Origin: Pollutimonas bauzanensis
GTDB lineage: Bacteria > Pseudomonadota > Gammaproteobacteria > Burkholderiales > Burkholderiaceae_B
NCBI RefSeq assembly: GCF_900129885.1
Contig: NZ_FQXE01000002.1
Location: 310,001 to 374,000, forward strand
Reading direction: 5' to 3'
DNA length: 64,000 nt
The translations under genes and the position numbers were made by a program. This document shows, piece after piece, positions 17,983 through 26,185 of this stretch. The stretch's first letter is position 1, and every line of letters begins with the position of its first letter. Below the pieces are notes generated by a model. The model was not told the origin of the DNA, did no database searches, and saw nothing but the letters and a program-made list of their open reading frames with translations.

Positions 17983-19987
17983 CTGTCTCTCTCCTGACCG
18001 TCACCGACTTGACGATGCCGTGCTGCTGCATGCGGCGATACACGGTGCTGCGGGAGAGTCCGAGCTTGTGCGCGACGAGATCGATATTGCCGTTGAACTC
18101 GTCAATGGCACTGCGGATCAGCTCCAGCTCTATGTCCCGCATCGATCGCGTATCGGCATTCGATGCCACCGGCATTTGCCGCTCAGCCTCCACACATTGC
18201 TTCTCGCGCATGCGGTATGTGAGATGCGAAGGCTCGATGACATTGCCCTCGGCCATGATGGCGCCCATTTCCAGTACGTTCTCGAGCTCGCGCACATTGC
18301 CTGGCCAGGGATAGTGGCGCAGCAGCTCAATCGCAACGGGCGACAGCGACAGGGCGGGCTTGCCGATCTTCTCGCCGAGCTTGTCGAGCAGGTGAAGAGC
18401 AATGAGCGGGATGTCACAGCTACGCTCGCGCAGCGGAGGCAGACTGAGTTCCACCACACTCAGGCGGTAGTAGAGATCCTGACGGAACTCGCCGGCACGG
18501 CTCTTGGCGTACAGGTCCTCGTTGGCGGCAGCAATCACACGCACGTCGATGCGAATCGGCTTGGTGTCGCCCAGGCGTGTGATGGTGTCTTCCTGCAACG
18601 CGCGCAGCAGCTTCGATTGCAGATCGAGCGGCATCTGGTTGATCTCATCGAGAAAGATCGTGCCGCCATCGGCCAGTTCAAGCTTGCCGACCTGCCCGCC
18701 CTTCCGCGCGCCGGTGAAAGCGCCATTGCGATAGCCGAAAATCTCCGACTCCATCAGCTCGCGCGGGATCGCCGCGCAGTTGAGAGCAACAAAGGGGCCG
18801 TTGCGCCGCTGGGAGCAGTTGTGGATGGACTGGGCGAACAACTCCTTGCCGGTTCCTGTCTCTCCCAGGATCAGGATGCGCGTATTCTGTCGCGCCGCAG
18901 TGCGCGCGAACTCGATTTGACGCAGCAGCGCGGGCGACTCGCCGACGATATCATCGAAAGTGAAAACCGCAGTGAGGCCGGAAAACTCCCGCACTCCGTT
19001 GAGGAATTCGCGCCGCTCGCGCAGTCCGAGAATCGCCCCCGTCACGACATCACCGTCGGAGTGCATCAGGTAGGGCGTGATGACGAAGTGGCCACGTCCG
19101 CCGGGCCGCTCCGAACTCACCTCGAAGGCAGCATTGTCGCCCCGCAGGGGCAGCAGATTGGCGAGTTCGGGATGTGAGGGAAAGAGCCGGACGATGGGCT
19201 TGCCTAGAATCTCGGTGGGGATGACGGAGAGGCTCTTGCAGGCGGCCGGATTGATGTTGGTCACCACGCCCGCCGCATCGATAGTTATGATCGCCTCGGA
19301 AATACTGCCCAGCACCGACGAGAGCAGGACATTGATGCCACGTTTCTCCTCGGCAGTTTCGCGTTCGCGCAATCGTTCACGGATCGCCTCGGCCGCCGAA
19401 ATCACCATCCCCAGCGTGTGACGATGAGCCTGTGTGGTCTCGCCGGACAACGTCACTGTTCCAAGCAGCATCCCCTCGGGCGAAAACACCGGCGCGGCAG
19501 CGCAGGTCCAAAGATGATGGCGCACGTTCCAGTGTTCCGCGCCAGTAAGTTGCACTGCATGCTTCTCGATCAAAGCAAGGCTGATGGCGTTGGTGCCCGC
19601 CACCTCCTCGGCGCGCGAGCACCCTGGCACGTAGTTGTTGTCGCGCGCCATGGCAAGGATATCCTCATCACCGAAGACATCGAGCACCACCCCGCTGCGC
19701 TCAGTCAGTACCAGGATAAAACCGGTTCCTTTGACCGCCGTCTTGAGAAACTCCATGAACGGCAGGGCGGTTTCGATCAGGCTGCGGTTTTCCTCGCGCA
19801 CCGCATCCAGTCGCCGCTGATCGAGCATCACCGGCAGCTTGGGCTCGCGCGGGTCAATACCCAGACTGCGGCAGCGCAGCCACGACCGCGCTACCTCGGG
19901 CCTCACCATCGTTTCGTCAACGCGACCCGTATCGATGACATGTTGCCAAGCAGCACTGACCGTGGCCAATGAAGTGTTTCTGCTCAT
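17972..19987 (-). CDS. Sigma-54-dependent activator, GAF-PAS-AAA+-Fis (AcoR-like)
   Basis: A 671-residue enhancer-binding protein. An N-terminal GAF-like sensor spans roughly residues 60-200 and a PAS domain roughly 215-320. The AAA+ domain then follows: Walker A GETGTGKE, the sigma-54 contact GAFTGA (in GYRNGAFTGARKGG), Walker B GGTIFLDEIN and the R-finger region. The C-terminus is a Fis-type helix-turn-helix (LGLSRSTVYRRMQQHGIVK). Architecture and the N-terminal ARSWLRCRSLGIDP fit the AcoR group, which responds to a small ligand and has no receiver domain. The ATG follows GGAGC. It probably drives the two sigma-54 promoters downstream. Confidence 0.93.
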   Translation of the reverse strand: MSRNTSLATVSAAWQHVIDTGRVDETMVRPEVARSWLRCRSLGIDPREPKLPVMLDQRRLDAVREENRSLIETALPFMEFLKTAVKGTGFILVLTERSGVVLDVFGDEDILAMARDNNYVPGCSRAEEVAGTNAISLALIEKHAVQLTGAEHWNVRHHLWTCAAAPVFSPEGMLLGTVTLSGETTQAHRHTLGMVISAAEAIRERLRERETAEEKRGINVLLSSVLGSISEAIITIDAAGVVTNINPAACKSLSVIPTEILGKPIVRLFPSHPELANLLPLRGDNAAFEVSSERPGGRGHFVITPYLMHSDGDVVTGAILGLRERREFLNGVREFSGLTAVFTFDDIVGESPALLRQIEFARTAARQNTRILILGETGTGKELFAQSIHNCSQRRNGPFVALNCAAIPRELMESEIFGYRNGAFTGARKGGQVGKLELADGGTIFLDEINQMPLDLQSKLLRALQEDTITRLGDTKPIRIDVRVIAAANEDLYAKSRAGEFRQDLYYRLSVVELSLPPLRERSCDIPLIALHLLDKLGEKIGKPALSLSPVAIELLRHYPWPGNVRELENVLEMGAIMAEGNVIEPSHLTYRMREKQCVEAERQMPVASNADTRSMRDIELELIRSAIDEFNGNIDLVAHKLGLSRSTVYRRMQQHGIVKSVTVRRETVSY

Positions 19988-20093
19988 GCTCTTTGCTCCT
20001 CGCACCCGACGGACGGTGAGATTGTTTTTATTCTTGCCTGCTCTCCCTCGCAGATACTAAACACAAAAGACGCATAACTCAAGCTTCGATACT

Positions 20094-20107
20094 CATCTCA
20101 ATTTCAG
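20094..20107. promoter_or_regulatory. Second copy of the regulator site motif
   Basis: CATCTCAATTTCAG differs at two positions from the site at 17969-17982. It lies about 107 bases before the activator's start, so autoregulation is possible. Confidence 0.35.
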
Positions 20108-20265
20108 TTTCATCCCCACCTTGCGTGTGTGCTTTGTCACTTGTGAATGCAGCATTGCAATGGCTTCTTGCGCGCGAGTTCGGACGCAGCGTCTTGCGAA
20201 TTGATGGAGATCAAGAAAGGAAGTCGCTCGACACTAAGTTCAATGCATCACCCTGCAGCGTGGCG

Positions 20266-20312
20266 CGCCATCGACCTGCTTGAGCGTTTCGCGCGCGTCA
20301 CCGACACGGACC
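20266..20312 (-). pseudogene. 47-bp fragment of an O-methyltransferase gene
   Basis: These 47 bases match 22602-22648 of the O-methyltransferase gene at 45 positions, in the same orientation. In frame they encode VRVGDARETLKQVDG, a SAM-domain segment. The flanks do not match, so this is a relic of a related gene or a small duplication, not a functional gene. Confidence 0.7.
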
Positions 20313-20537
20313 GCCATTCGCAATCTTGGCGAGTGCAAGCACACACTCCGCACGGCCCGACCGGCATTATCATTCGGTGCATCCGCGCATACGCGGAAAC
20401 ATCGCAGGCTGATGTCCGATGCCTCTTGCGATAAACTGGCGGCTCGGTCGTTGAGAACCCTGGGCAGAGGTTCTAAGATACGATCCCGCATCCTGCTGGC
20501 GTACACTTGCTAAAAAGGCTACCTGGAATCGAGATGT

Positions 20538-21131
20538 ATGCGCACATCTAGCACTGTCAAAACCCGGCGCCGTGGCGCCGATCTCGAACGCGCGATCATT
20601 GAAGTCGCCTGGGCCGAATTGCTCGACCGTGGATATGCCGGATTGACCATGGAGGCGGTAGCGGCTGGCGCCCTTACGAGCCGCTCGGTGCTGGCCCGGC
20701 GCTGGGACGGCAAGGCCGCGCTTGCTCTCGCCGCGATCCGCCACCAGTTGGCCAAGCACCCGCTGGCGGTTCCCGATCGCGGCAATCTTCGGACGGAGCT
20801 TCTGGAGTACCTGGATCGCGTCAGTGATCTCGCTGCGATCATCGGCGCGATCTTCTCTTTGCTATCGAACGGGGCTTTCAGCGAGACCTATGCTTCGCCC
20901 CAGGAGTTGCGCCAGGCCTTGAATGGAGACAGAACGGACAGCCTGGCCCTGATCCTGCGCCGCGCCGCGGACCGCCACGAGATCGACCCTGCCAAGCTCT
21001 CGCCTCCTATCGAAACGCTTTTGAACGACCTCATCCGGCATCACATCTTGATGAACAGGTCCGCCCCGCCAAAGGACTTGCGCGCAGCCTGGGTCGACGC
21101 GATCTTCTTGCCGCTGGTTCGAACCGGTTGA
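20538..21131 (+). CDS. TetR-family transcriptional repressor
   Basis: A 197-residue TetR protein. The N-terminal helix-turn-helix spans residues 15-60 (LERAIIEVAWAELLDRGYAGLTMEAVAAGA, then SRSVLARRWDGKAAL). The ligand domain, a TetR C-terminal domain with the short LEYLDRVSDLAAIIGAIFSLLSNG stretch, fills the rest. It converges on the MipA/OmpV gene, whose upstream region holds two palindromes suited to a TetR dimer. The ligand is unknown. The start is the second of two nearby ATGs, since the first runs into a stop. Confidence 0.88.
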   Translation: MRTSSTVKTRRRGADLERAIIEVAWAELLDRGYAGLTMEAVAAGALTSRSVLARRWDGKAALALAAIRHQLAKHPLAVPDRGNLRTELLEYLDRVSDLAAIIGAIFSLLSNGAFSETYASPQELRQALNGDRTDSLALILRRAADRHEIDPAKLSPPIETLLNDLIRHHILMNRSAPPKDLRAAWVDAIFLPLVRTG

Positions 21132-21196
21132 GCTTGCGTTGCCCGAGGTAATCGGCAAGGCATGGACCCACCGGCAACGGCGCAGGCCCGGGTGAT

Positions 21197-21979
21197 TCAA
21201 AAGGTATAGGCCACTCCGGCCATGGCCTGCAACTGCGACTTGCGCTCGACCAGCGGACTGTCGGCCGCGTCGCCCAGCAGGCGGCTGGCGCCGACCGCGC
21301 CAGACACGCTCCAGTCCTTGGTCAGCTCGTAATTGACCGCGAGGCGCAGCGAGACGTCCTTGAAGCCTGCCGAGGGACGGTACTGCGCCAGGCCGGAAGC
21401 GGCGGACTGCCCCGCATTCACGCCGAAGTAGCTGTCCATGTACTTGGCGTTAGCCCAGTTCACGGAGACGCTGGGAATGAGCTTCAGCCGTTCAGTCAAC
21501 GTATAAGGATATGACACACGCGCATTGGCGACCAGGCCGCGCTCACTCTTGGTGATCGCCTGCGTGGCGGACAGCGTGGCCACCGCGCCCGCCACCCGCG
21601 TGGAAACGAAAAGACGCCCGCCCAGCGCGTCGGACAACTTGCCGATACCGTCTGGCACGTCGCTATCCCGATAACCCTTCATCCAGTTCACGCCCGCGCC
21701 CATCGTGAAGCGAGAGGTCTGGACGATGTTCAAGCCGATGCCGTCGCCGGTCCTGGCGAAAAAGCGCCCTTTCTGGAAATCGATCAAAGGGACCGGCCGT
21801 ACGCGATATTCGTCCGAACCCTCGAAGCGAGGAATGACCGCCGCCCCCGCGCCTATCTTCAGCCGGTCGCTTTCCGCGGCATGCGCGCCTCCCGCCGTTG
21901 CAAGGCCGAACATGGCAAAGACAATGCCGCATTGCAGGTAACGGCCCGGGCAAGCAGGGATGAGGGCAAATCGATTCAT
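21197..21979 (-). CDS. MipA/OmpV-family outer membrane protein
   Basis: A 260-residue protein with a signal peptide (LQCGIVFAMFGLATAGGAHA, cleaved before AESD) followed by beta-strand-rich sequence ending in the aromatic C-terminal Phe (MAGVAYTF) needed for outer membrane insertion. The segments FEGSDEYRVRPVPLIDFQ and GDGIGLNI are typical of MipA/OmpV. Members are scaffolds for peptidoglycan enzymes or small-molecule channels. Expression is probably repressible through the two palindromes at 21989-22059. Confidence 0.9.
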   Translation of the reverse strand: MNRFALIPACPGRYLQCGIVFAMFGLATAGGAHAAESDRLKIGAGAAVIPRFEGSDEYRVRPVPLIDFQKGRFFARTGDGIGLNIVQTSRFTMGAGVNWMKGYRDSDVPDGIGKLSDALGGRLFVSTRVAGAVATLSATQAITKSERGLVANARVSYPYTLTERLKLIPSVSVNWANAKYMDSYFGVNAGQSAASGLAQYRPSAGFKDVSLRLAVNYELTKDWSVSGAVGASRLLGDAADSPLVERKSQLQAMAGVAYTF

Positions 21980-21988
21980 ACTGGTCTC

Positions 21989-22024
21989 CAGACATTAAGA
22001 TACATTGGCGAATCTTAATGTCTG
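21989..22024. promoter_or_regulatory. Palindrome 1 upstream of mipA-like gene
   Basis: Two perfect 13-base arms, CAGACATTAAGAT and ATCTTAATGTCTG, flank a 10-base spacer just before the mipA-like start. The spacing and the AAGATACAT half-site shared with the next palindrome suggest a repressor operator, though a leader hairpin is also possible. Confidence 0.7.
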
Positions 22025-22039
22025 GCTCAGCGATCCGTC

Positions 22040-22059
22040 AAGATACATTTATGTATCTT
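22040..22059. promoter_or_regulatory. Palindrome 2 upstream of mipA-like gene
   Basis: AAGATACATTTATGTATCTT has perfect 9-base arms around TT. It resembles TetR/MarR operators and repeats the AAGATACAT half-site of the adjacent palindrome. Confidence 0.75.
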
Positions 22060-22381
22060 ATTTATGACCGATTTGTGACGCCGCCATATAAGGCCTCGCC
22101 CGATATCCCCGAACGCGACGCTCCCGCCACGTGATGATCTTTGGCACAGCCGGGGCGAAGTAGGCCTTGGTCTGGCGCTTCAATCGTAAAGCGCCAATTT
22201 TCTTGAGGACGCGATGCAGTTGCTGCAGTGTGACGATCGAGAATTTCGGATTGACCATCTCAACGGATTCGACACGCGCCTGGCGCGTGAACAGTTTGAT
22301 GACCATGGACTCCACTATCCCCGCGCGTTTTCCCGCAGCCGGCACCGTCACGGGAGAAAATGGGTTCGGTACCTGACTCAT
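22058..22381 (-). pseudogene. Truncated siderophore-interacting protein (FAD-binding N-terminus only)
   Basis: The first 52 residues (PNPFSPVTVPAAGKRAG, then LFTRQARVESVEMVNPKFSI) match the start of siderophore-interacting ferric reductases, normally about 250-280 residues. After VTL the chain turns into unrelated basic sequence and stops at 107 residues, so the NAD and most of the FAD domain are gone. The start overlaps the stop of the O-methyltransferase gene (ATGA), which suggests an intact iron-linked operon once existed. The foreign tail may come from an old insertion or rearrangement. Confidence 0.65.
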
Positions 22382-23067
22382 CGCGTCACCACGGTTAGCT
22401 CATTGCCTCGCCCGGGATCTTGCGCCATGGGCTGGGACAGATAGCCATTGCGCGGATCACGGACGTACTGGATATAGCCCGATGCCTGCTCGAACGCATT
22501 TTCGCCAACGATCAGCGCGCCGGTCTTCAGCCGCGGCTCCAGCAGTTTCAGCACATCCAGATAAAGGCTGAACGCGCCGTCGAGCAAGACCAGGTCCAGA
22601 CCGCCATCGACCTGTTTGAGGGTTTCGCGCGCGTCACCGACACGGACCTCCGCCAGATCGTCCAGGCCTGCAGCTTCAAGATTTTCGCGCGCCCGCGCCG
22701 CTTTCGCCGGTTCCAGTTCGGTACCGATCAACGTTCCGCCGCCATTGTCGCGCAAGGCCGCGGCGAGATAGATCGTGGAAATTCCCATAGACGTGCCGAA
22801 CTCGACGATATGTGTCGCCTTGCAAGCGCGCGCGGCGATATAGCAAAAGCGCCCGAACTCGGGTGTAACGTTCAGGAAATTGCCGGCCAGGCCCCCATAC
22901 AGCGCCTTCAGATCTTTTGCCTCTTGCTCCAGTATCTGGCCAATCATCTGCTCTTGCGTGGCGCCCTGGCTGCTGTAGGCCTCAATGAGCTGGCGATCCG
23001 CGGCTTCGGCGTCCCGATGAAGCCTTGCCAGAACATCGGCCACGCGGCCGGTCGATAGTGAATCCAT
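22378..23067 (-). CDS. SAM-dependent O-methyltransferase
   Basis: A 229-residue class I methyltransferase of the catechol/caffeoyl-CoA type. The SAM motif I is VEFGTSMGISTIYLA, followed by GTELEPAKA (motif II) and VRVGDARETLKQVDGGLDLVLLDG (motifs III-IV, metal or catalytic Asp). GGAGAACGAGC precedes the ATG. A Fur-box match 53 bases upstream and a siderophore-interacting remnant downstream point to iron-related use, perhaps methylation of a catecholate. A 47-base piece of it recurs at 20266. Confidence 0.87.
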   Translation of the reverse strand: MDSLSTGRVADVLARLHRDAEAADRQLIEAYSSQGATQEQMIGQILEQEAKDLKALYGGLAGNFLNVTPEFGRFCYIAARACKATHIVEFGTSMGISTIYLAAALRDNGGGTLIGTELEPAKAARARENLEAAGLDDLAEVRVGDARETLKQVDGGLDLVLLDGAFSLYLDVLKLLEPRLKTGALIVGENAFEQASGYIQYVRDPRNGYLSQPMAQDPGRGNELTVVTR

Positions 23068-23119
23068 GCTCGTTCTCCATAAAAAGAAAGGCGCGACCGA
23101 GGGTTAGGCCGCCTGTATT

Positions 23120-23138
23120 GAGAAAGATTATCATTCAC
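23120..23138. promoter_or_regulatory. Fur box between O-methyltransferase and araC genes
   Basis: GAGAAAGATTATCATTCAC matches the 19-base Fur consensus at 14 positions. It lies between divergent genes and could repress both when iron is sufficient. Confidence 0.6.
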
Positions 23139-23220
23139 ATAATCTGGCCACAATACGAAAAAATGACATAACATTCGGATATCTGGCCATATTGCCATTC
23201 ACCGTCAAAAGGGGCTGTCG

Positions 23221-24021
23221 ATGCCTATCCTGGAAGGCGTGCCCGAGTCGTACGCGGATCCCGACGAAGTGCCGCGCCCCATGACATTCATCGGCTTCAG
23301 CGGGGTCACCAATGGGATGGAGTCCACCTTCCATCAGCACCGCAAGGCGCAGTTGCTGTTCGCCATGCGCGGCGCGGTGACGTGCGAAGCATCACAAGGC
23401 TTGTGGATCGTTCCGCCGCAATGCGGCATCTGGATTCCCGGCGGCACGCCGCACAACGTCAATGCCGTGGGCACATTTGAAGGCTACATGGCGTACGCCG
23501 AACCGGACGTGGTGCCCCTGCCATCGCGGACGTGCTGCGCGGTGTCGATATCGCCCTTGCTGCGCGAACTGCTGATCCGCTGCGCGGCGCTTCCCCTGCT
23601 CTATCCGCTGGGCGGCGCCGAGTCGCATCTGGTCACCGTGGTGCTCGATGAGCTTGCCGCCGCGCCCGTGGAGAGCCTGCATCTGCCGATGCCGGCGGAT
23701 GCCCGGGTGCGCAAGATCGCCGCGATGCTGATGGCCGACCCCTCAGACCGCGCCACCCTGCAGGACTGGGCCGGGCGCGTCGCGGTGAACGAGCGCACCC
23801 TGGGCCGCATTCTGCTGCGCGAGACCGGGATGAGCTTCGGACGCTGGCGTCAGCAGCTTCATATCGTTCTTGCCTTGAAATGGCTTTCACAAGGCATGTC
23901 CGTGCAGTCGGTCGCCGCCGACCTCGGCTATCAAAGCAGCGGCAGTTTCGTCACCATGTTCAAAAAGGCGCTCGGCAAATCGCCGGGCCGCTATTTCCTG
24001 GATCACAAAGGGAGCAGATGA
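23221..24021 (+). CDS. AraC-family regulator with cupin sensor domain
   Basis: A 266-residue regulator. The N-terminal cupin (HQHRKAQLLFAMRGAVTCEA, then VPPQCGIWIPGGTPHNVNA) is about 100 residues. The C-terminal AraC DNA-binding domain has two helix-turn-helix units (LQDWAGRVAVNERTLGRILLRETGMSFGRWR and VQSVAADLGYQSSGSFVTMFKKALGKSPGRYF). It is divergent from the O-methyltransferase gene and shares the Fur-box region, so it likely controls that gene. The start follows AAGGGG. Confidence 0.9.
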   Translation: MPILEGVPESYADPDEVPRPMTFIGFSGVTNGMESTFHQHRKAQLLFAMRGAVTCEASQGLWIVPPQCGIWIPGGTPHNVNAVGTFEGYMAYAEPDVVPLPSRTCCAVSISPLLRELLIRCAALPLLYPLGGAESHLVTVVLDELAAAPVESLHLPMPADARVRKIAAMLMADPSDRATLQDWAGRVAVNERTLGRILLRETGMSFGRWRQQLHIVLALKWLSQGMSVQSVAADLGYQSSGSFVTMFKKALGKSPGRYFLDHKGSR

Positions 24022-24061
24022 GCCGATGACGCTTACTGCCCTCGGATGCCCGGCGCACCGG

Positions 24062-25054
24062 TCAAACGGTCTCTGCCGTCCGGTCATCTTTTTCCTCGAC
24101 TGCGGCGGCTTGCGGATGCGCGGCACGTTCGTGGACATGTGAGGCCGGTGTCCTGTCGATCAGCAGGCTCAGCAATTCGGGGCGGCTATAGTGGCCGCGG
24201 GAATCCATCAGTTGCTTGCGCTGGCCGATCAGGGAGAAATCCAGGTCTGCAATCACCTCGCCTTCACCCGAACGCAATGGCTCGCCCAGCAATTGACCTT
24301 CGGGCGAGACAATGGCGGTGAAGCAGCCGCTGGAAATCGGGCCGATATTGCAGCCCGTGTCTTCCATGATCCGCGCTTGCTGGCCGGCATCGAGCCAGGC
24401 GGTGGCGTTCACGACGAAACACGCGGATTCCAACGCATGCTGGCGGATGTTGACCTGCATCTGCTCCGCAAAGAGATCTCCCGCGAATGAACCGGGATAC
24501 ATCGCCGAGTGTATCTGCTCGCCGTCCGCCATAAGGGCGTAGCGGGCCAAGGGGTTGTAGTGCTCCCAGCAGGCCAATTGGCCGATACGGCCGACCGCGC
24601 TGTCGACGGCGCGCAGCCCCGAGCCATCGCCCTGGCCCCATATCATCCGCTCATGGAAGGTGGGCGAGATCTTGCGGCGGCGCTGGATCAGCGTGCCGTC
24701 CGCATCGAACAGCAGCTGGGTGTTATAGAGCGTGCCGCCATCGCGTTCGTTCACGCCGATGGACACGACCATTGCGGCCTGCTTGCAGGCCTCCCCGATT
24801 GCGTGCGTCGTTGCCGACGGCACCGTAACCGATTGATCCAGCAGGGTGGGGAATTGCTTGCCGACCTTGATGTCGTAGGCGGATTGAACGAAGGAGAAAT
24901 AGGGATAGTACGGCACAACGGTTTCCGGGAAGGTGGCGAACTGAACGCCCTGCCGGCCCAGCTCGAGAATTTTCTGGATCACCTTGTCCACAGTGCCCTG
25001 GCGGCTATAGAGCACGGGGCTGATTTGTACGGCTGCGGCTTTGACGATAGTCAT
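24062..25054 (-). CDS. Nitrilase (carbon-nitrogen hydrolase)
   Basis: A 330-residue nitrilase-superfamily enzyme with the full triad: Glu in [15 protein letters not shown], Lys in [22 protein letters not shown], and Cys in [16 protein letters not shown]. This cysteine context is that of true nitrilases, which turn R-CN into R-COOH and ammonia, rather than amidases. AAGGA lies 8 bases before the ATG. The next gene upstream is a MarR regulator, and a shared 22-base operator lies before both. The nitrile substrate is unknown; the sequence resembles bacterial aliphatic/arylaceto-nitrilases. Confidence 0.93.
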   Translation of the reverse strand: MTIVKAAAVQISPVLYSRQGTVDKVIQKILELGRQGVQFATFPETVVPYYPYFSFVQSAYDIKVGKQFPTLLDQSVTVPSATTHAIGEACKQAAMVVSIGVNERDGGTLYNTQLLFDADGTLIQRRRKISPTFHERMIWGQGDGSGLRAVDSAVGRIGQLACWEHYNPLARYALMADGEQIHSAMYPGSFAGDLFAEQMQVNIRQHALESACFVVNATAWLDAGQQARIMEDTGCNIGPISSGCFTAIVSPEGQLLGEPLRSGEGEVIADLDFSLIGQRKQLMDSRGHYSRPELLSLLIDRTPASHVHERAAHPQAAAVEEKDDRTAETV

Positions 25055-25132
25055 GGCATATATCCTTGAGAGATTGATAAGGTCGCGGTATGCGATACCG
25101 CGTCGGTCAAAAAAGAAATCCTTCTCGCCCAC

Positions 25133-25154
25133 ATATTGCATATACAACATAATA
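25133..25154. promoter_or_regulatory. MarR operator copy upstream of nitrilase gene
   Basis: This 22-base AT-rich motif (reverse strand core TTGTATATGCAATAT) matches 25628-25649 at 20 positions. It lies 79 bases before the nitrilase start. Confidence 0.75.
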
Positions 25155-25165
25155 TGAAAAAAAAT

Positions 25166-25621
25166 TCAGGGCTCCAGATGCTGGGCGATTCCAAGAATCG
25201 CCGCCGCTCCCTGCTTTCCCAGAACCTCATTTGCCTGGCTCTGGGCCGAACGCCAAGCCGGCGCGGCGCTTTGCAGCAAGGCATGGCCCGCGGCCGTCAC
25301 CGCCACCGGCCTGCTTCGCCCTTGCACCAGGGTGGGGACTTCTTCGATCCAGCCCTCCGCAAGCATGATTTGCAAGTTGCGCGTCAGCGTCGATCGCTCC
25401 TGGTGGTTTTCACGCCCAATGTCGGCCCGGCTTGCCGGCCCGATGCGGCTGATCAGCACAAGCAAGGTGAACTGGGGCGAATTGACACCGAAAGGCCGAA
25501 GCGCCTGATCGTAGATGCTGGTCAGTATCCGCGACATGCGGCGTGTCCGTGTAAGCAGACACTTGCTTTCAATCTCGCGAACCAATTCCTGGCTGCTCGT
25601 GGCATTCTTTATCTGTTTCAT
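25166..25621 (-). CDS. MarR-family transcriptional regulator
   Basis: A 151-residue winged-helix protein: SPQFTLLVLISRIGPASRADIGRENHQERSTLTRNLQIMLAEGWIEEV covers the recognition helix and RSRPVAVTAAG the wing. It stands upstream of the nitrilase gene on the same strand. An operator copy abuts its own start and another precedes the nitrilase gene, so it probably represses both until a nitrile or product binds. I chose the ATG of MKQIKN; no Shine-Dalgarno is visible and the longer frame would lie in the operator. Confidence 0.9.
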   Translation of the reverse strand: MKQIKNATSSQELVREIESKCLLTRTRRMSRILTSIYDQALRPFGVNSPQFTLLVLISRIGPASRADIGRENHQERSTLTRNLQIMLAEGWIEEVPTLVQGRSRPVAVTAAGHALLQSAAPAWRSAQSQANEVLGKQGAAAILGIAQHLEP

Positions 25622-25627
25622 GGCGAG

Positions 25628-25649
25628 TATTATGATGTATATGCAACAT
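25628..25649. promoter_or_regulatory. MarR operator copy upstream of marR-like gene
   Basis: The core GATGTATATGCAACAT repeats the nitrilase operator with two differences over 22 bases. It sits 7 bases before the regulator start, fitting autorepression. Confidence 0.75.
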
Positions 25650-25725
25650 ATTATCAAGCCGCACTATAAAAAAAGTCGCGCCGTGCCGAATCGACAGGAG
25701 GAAATAAGAGGCAAGCACCCAGAAG

Positions 25726-25850
25726 TCATCTGGAGACAGCTCCGGCTGAATCATGGGCTTTGCGATACGCCGCCGGCGTCACGCCCACGAGCTTGGTGAA
25801 GGCTCGGCGCTTCCTGAATGGCAAAATCCCCAAGGTAATGCGAAGTCCTT
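25726..25850 (-). pseudogene. AraC-type DNA-binding domain remnant
   Basis: The minus strand encodes RAFTKLVGVTPAAYRKAH, the last helix-turn-helix of AraC proteins, ending at a stop at 25726. Just before it, LGDFAIQEA is in another frame, showing a frameshift. No N-terminal domain is present. The rest of the stretch from 25851 to 26185 shows only the ribosome-binding site of the next gene. Confidence 0.6.
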
Positions 25851-26185
25851 GAGAACGATGTAATCCTGCTCTCCTGGCCGGCCTTCCAGGTTCCGCCACG
25901 ATGAGCTTCCTGTCGCTGAGCTGGACGGAGTGAAGAAGTATGCATAATGGCTTCCGGCTAGGTGATATATCTATTTGAAGACTGTGGATACCGGTTTTGG
26001 CCGCATCGTATGCGCGCCGATAGTCGACAGAACCTTGCTTTGCCCTGGCAACTGAAGGAAAAGGTGCCAAGAGAAGTCATTTATCGTCCTATGTTCTGCT
26101 CGCCGTCCAGCCATAGAATGGCCCGAGACACCGCCTTTGGAATGCAATTTCAGCTGTCCAGGAGTGTCTGCTACGGAGGATAGTC

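Larger units (their letters stand above)
20006..20537. other. Gene-poor spacer between the sigma-54 regulator and tetR
   Basis: No intact gene is supported in these 532 bases. The spacer holds the regulator's upstream region with a motif copy at 20094-20107, and a fragment related to the O-methyltransferase gene (20266-20312). The short frames here overlap each other and lack ribosome-binding sites. Confidence 0.6.
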
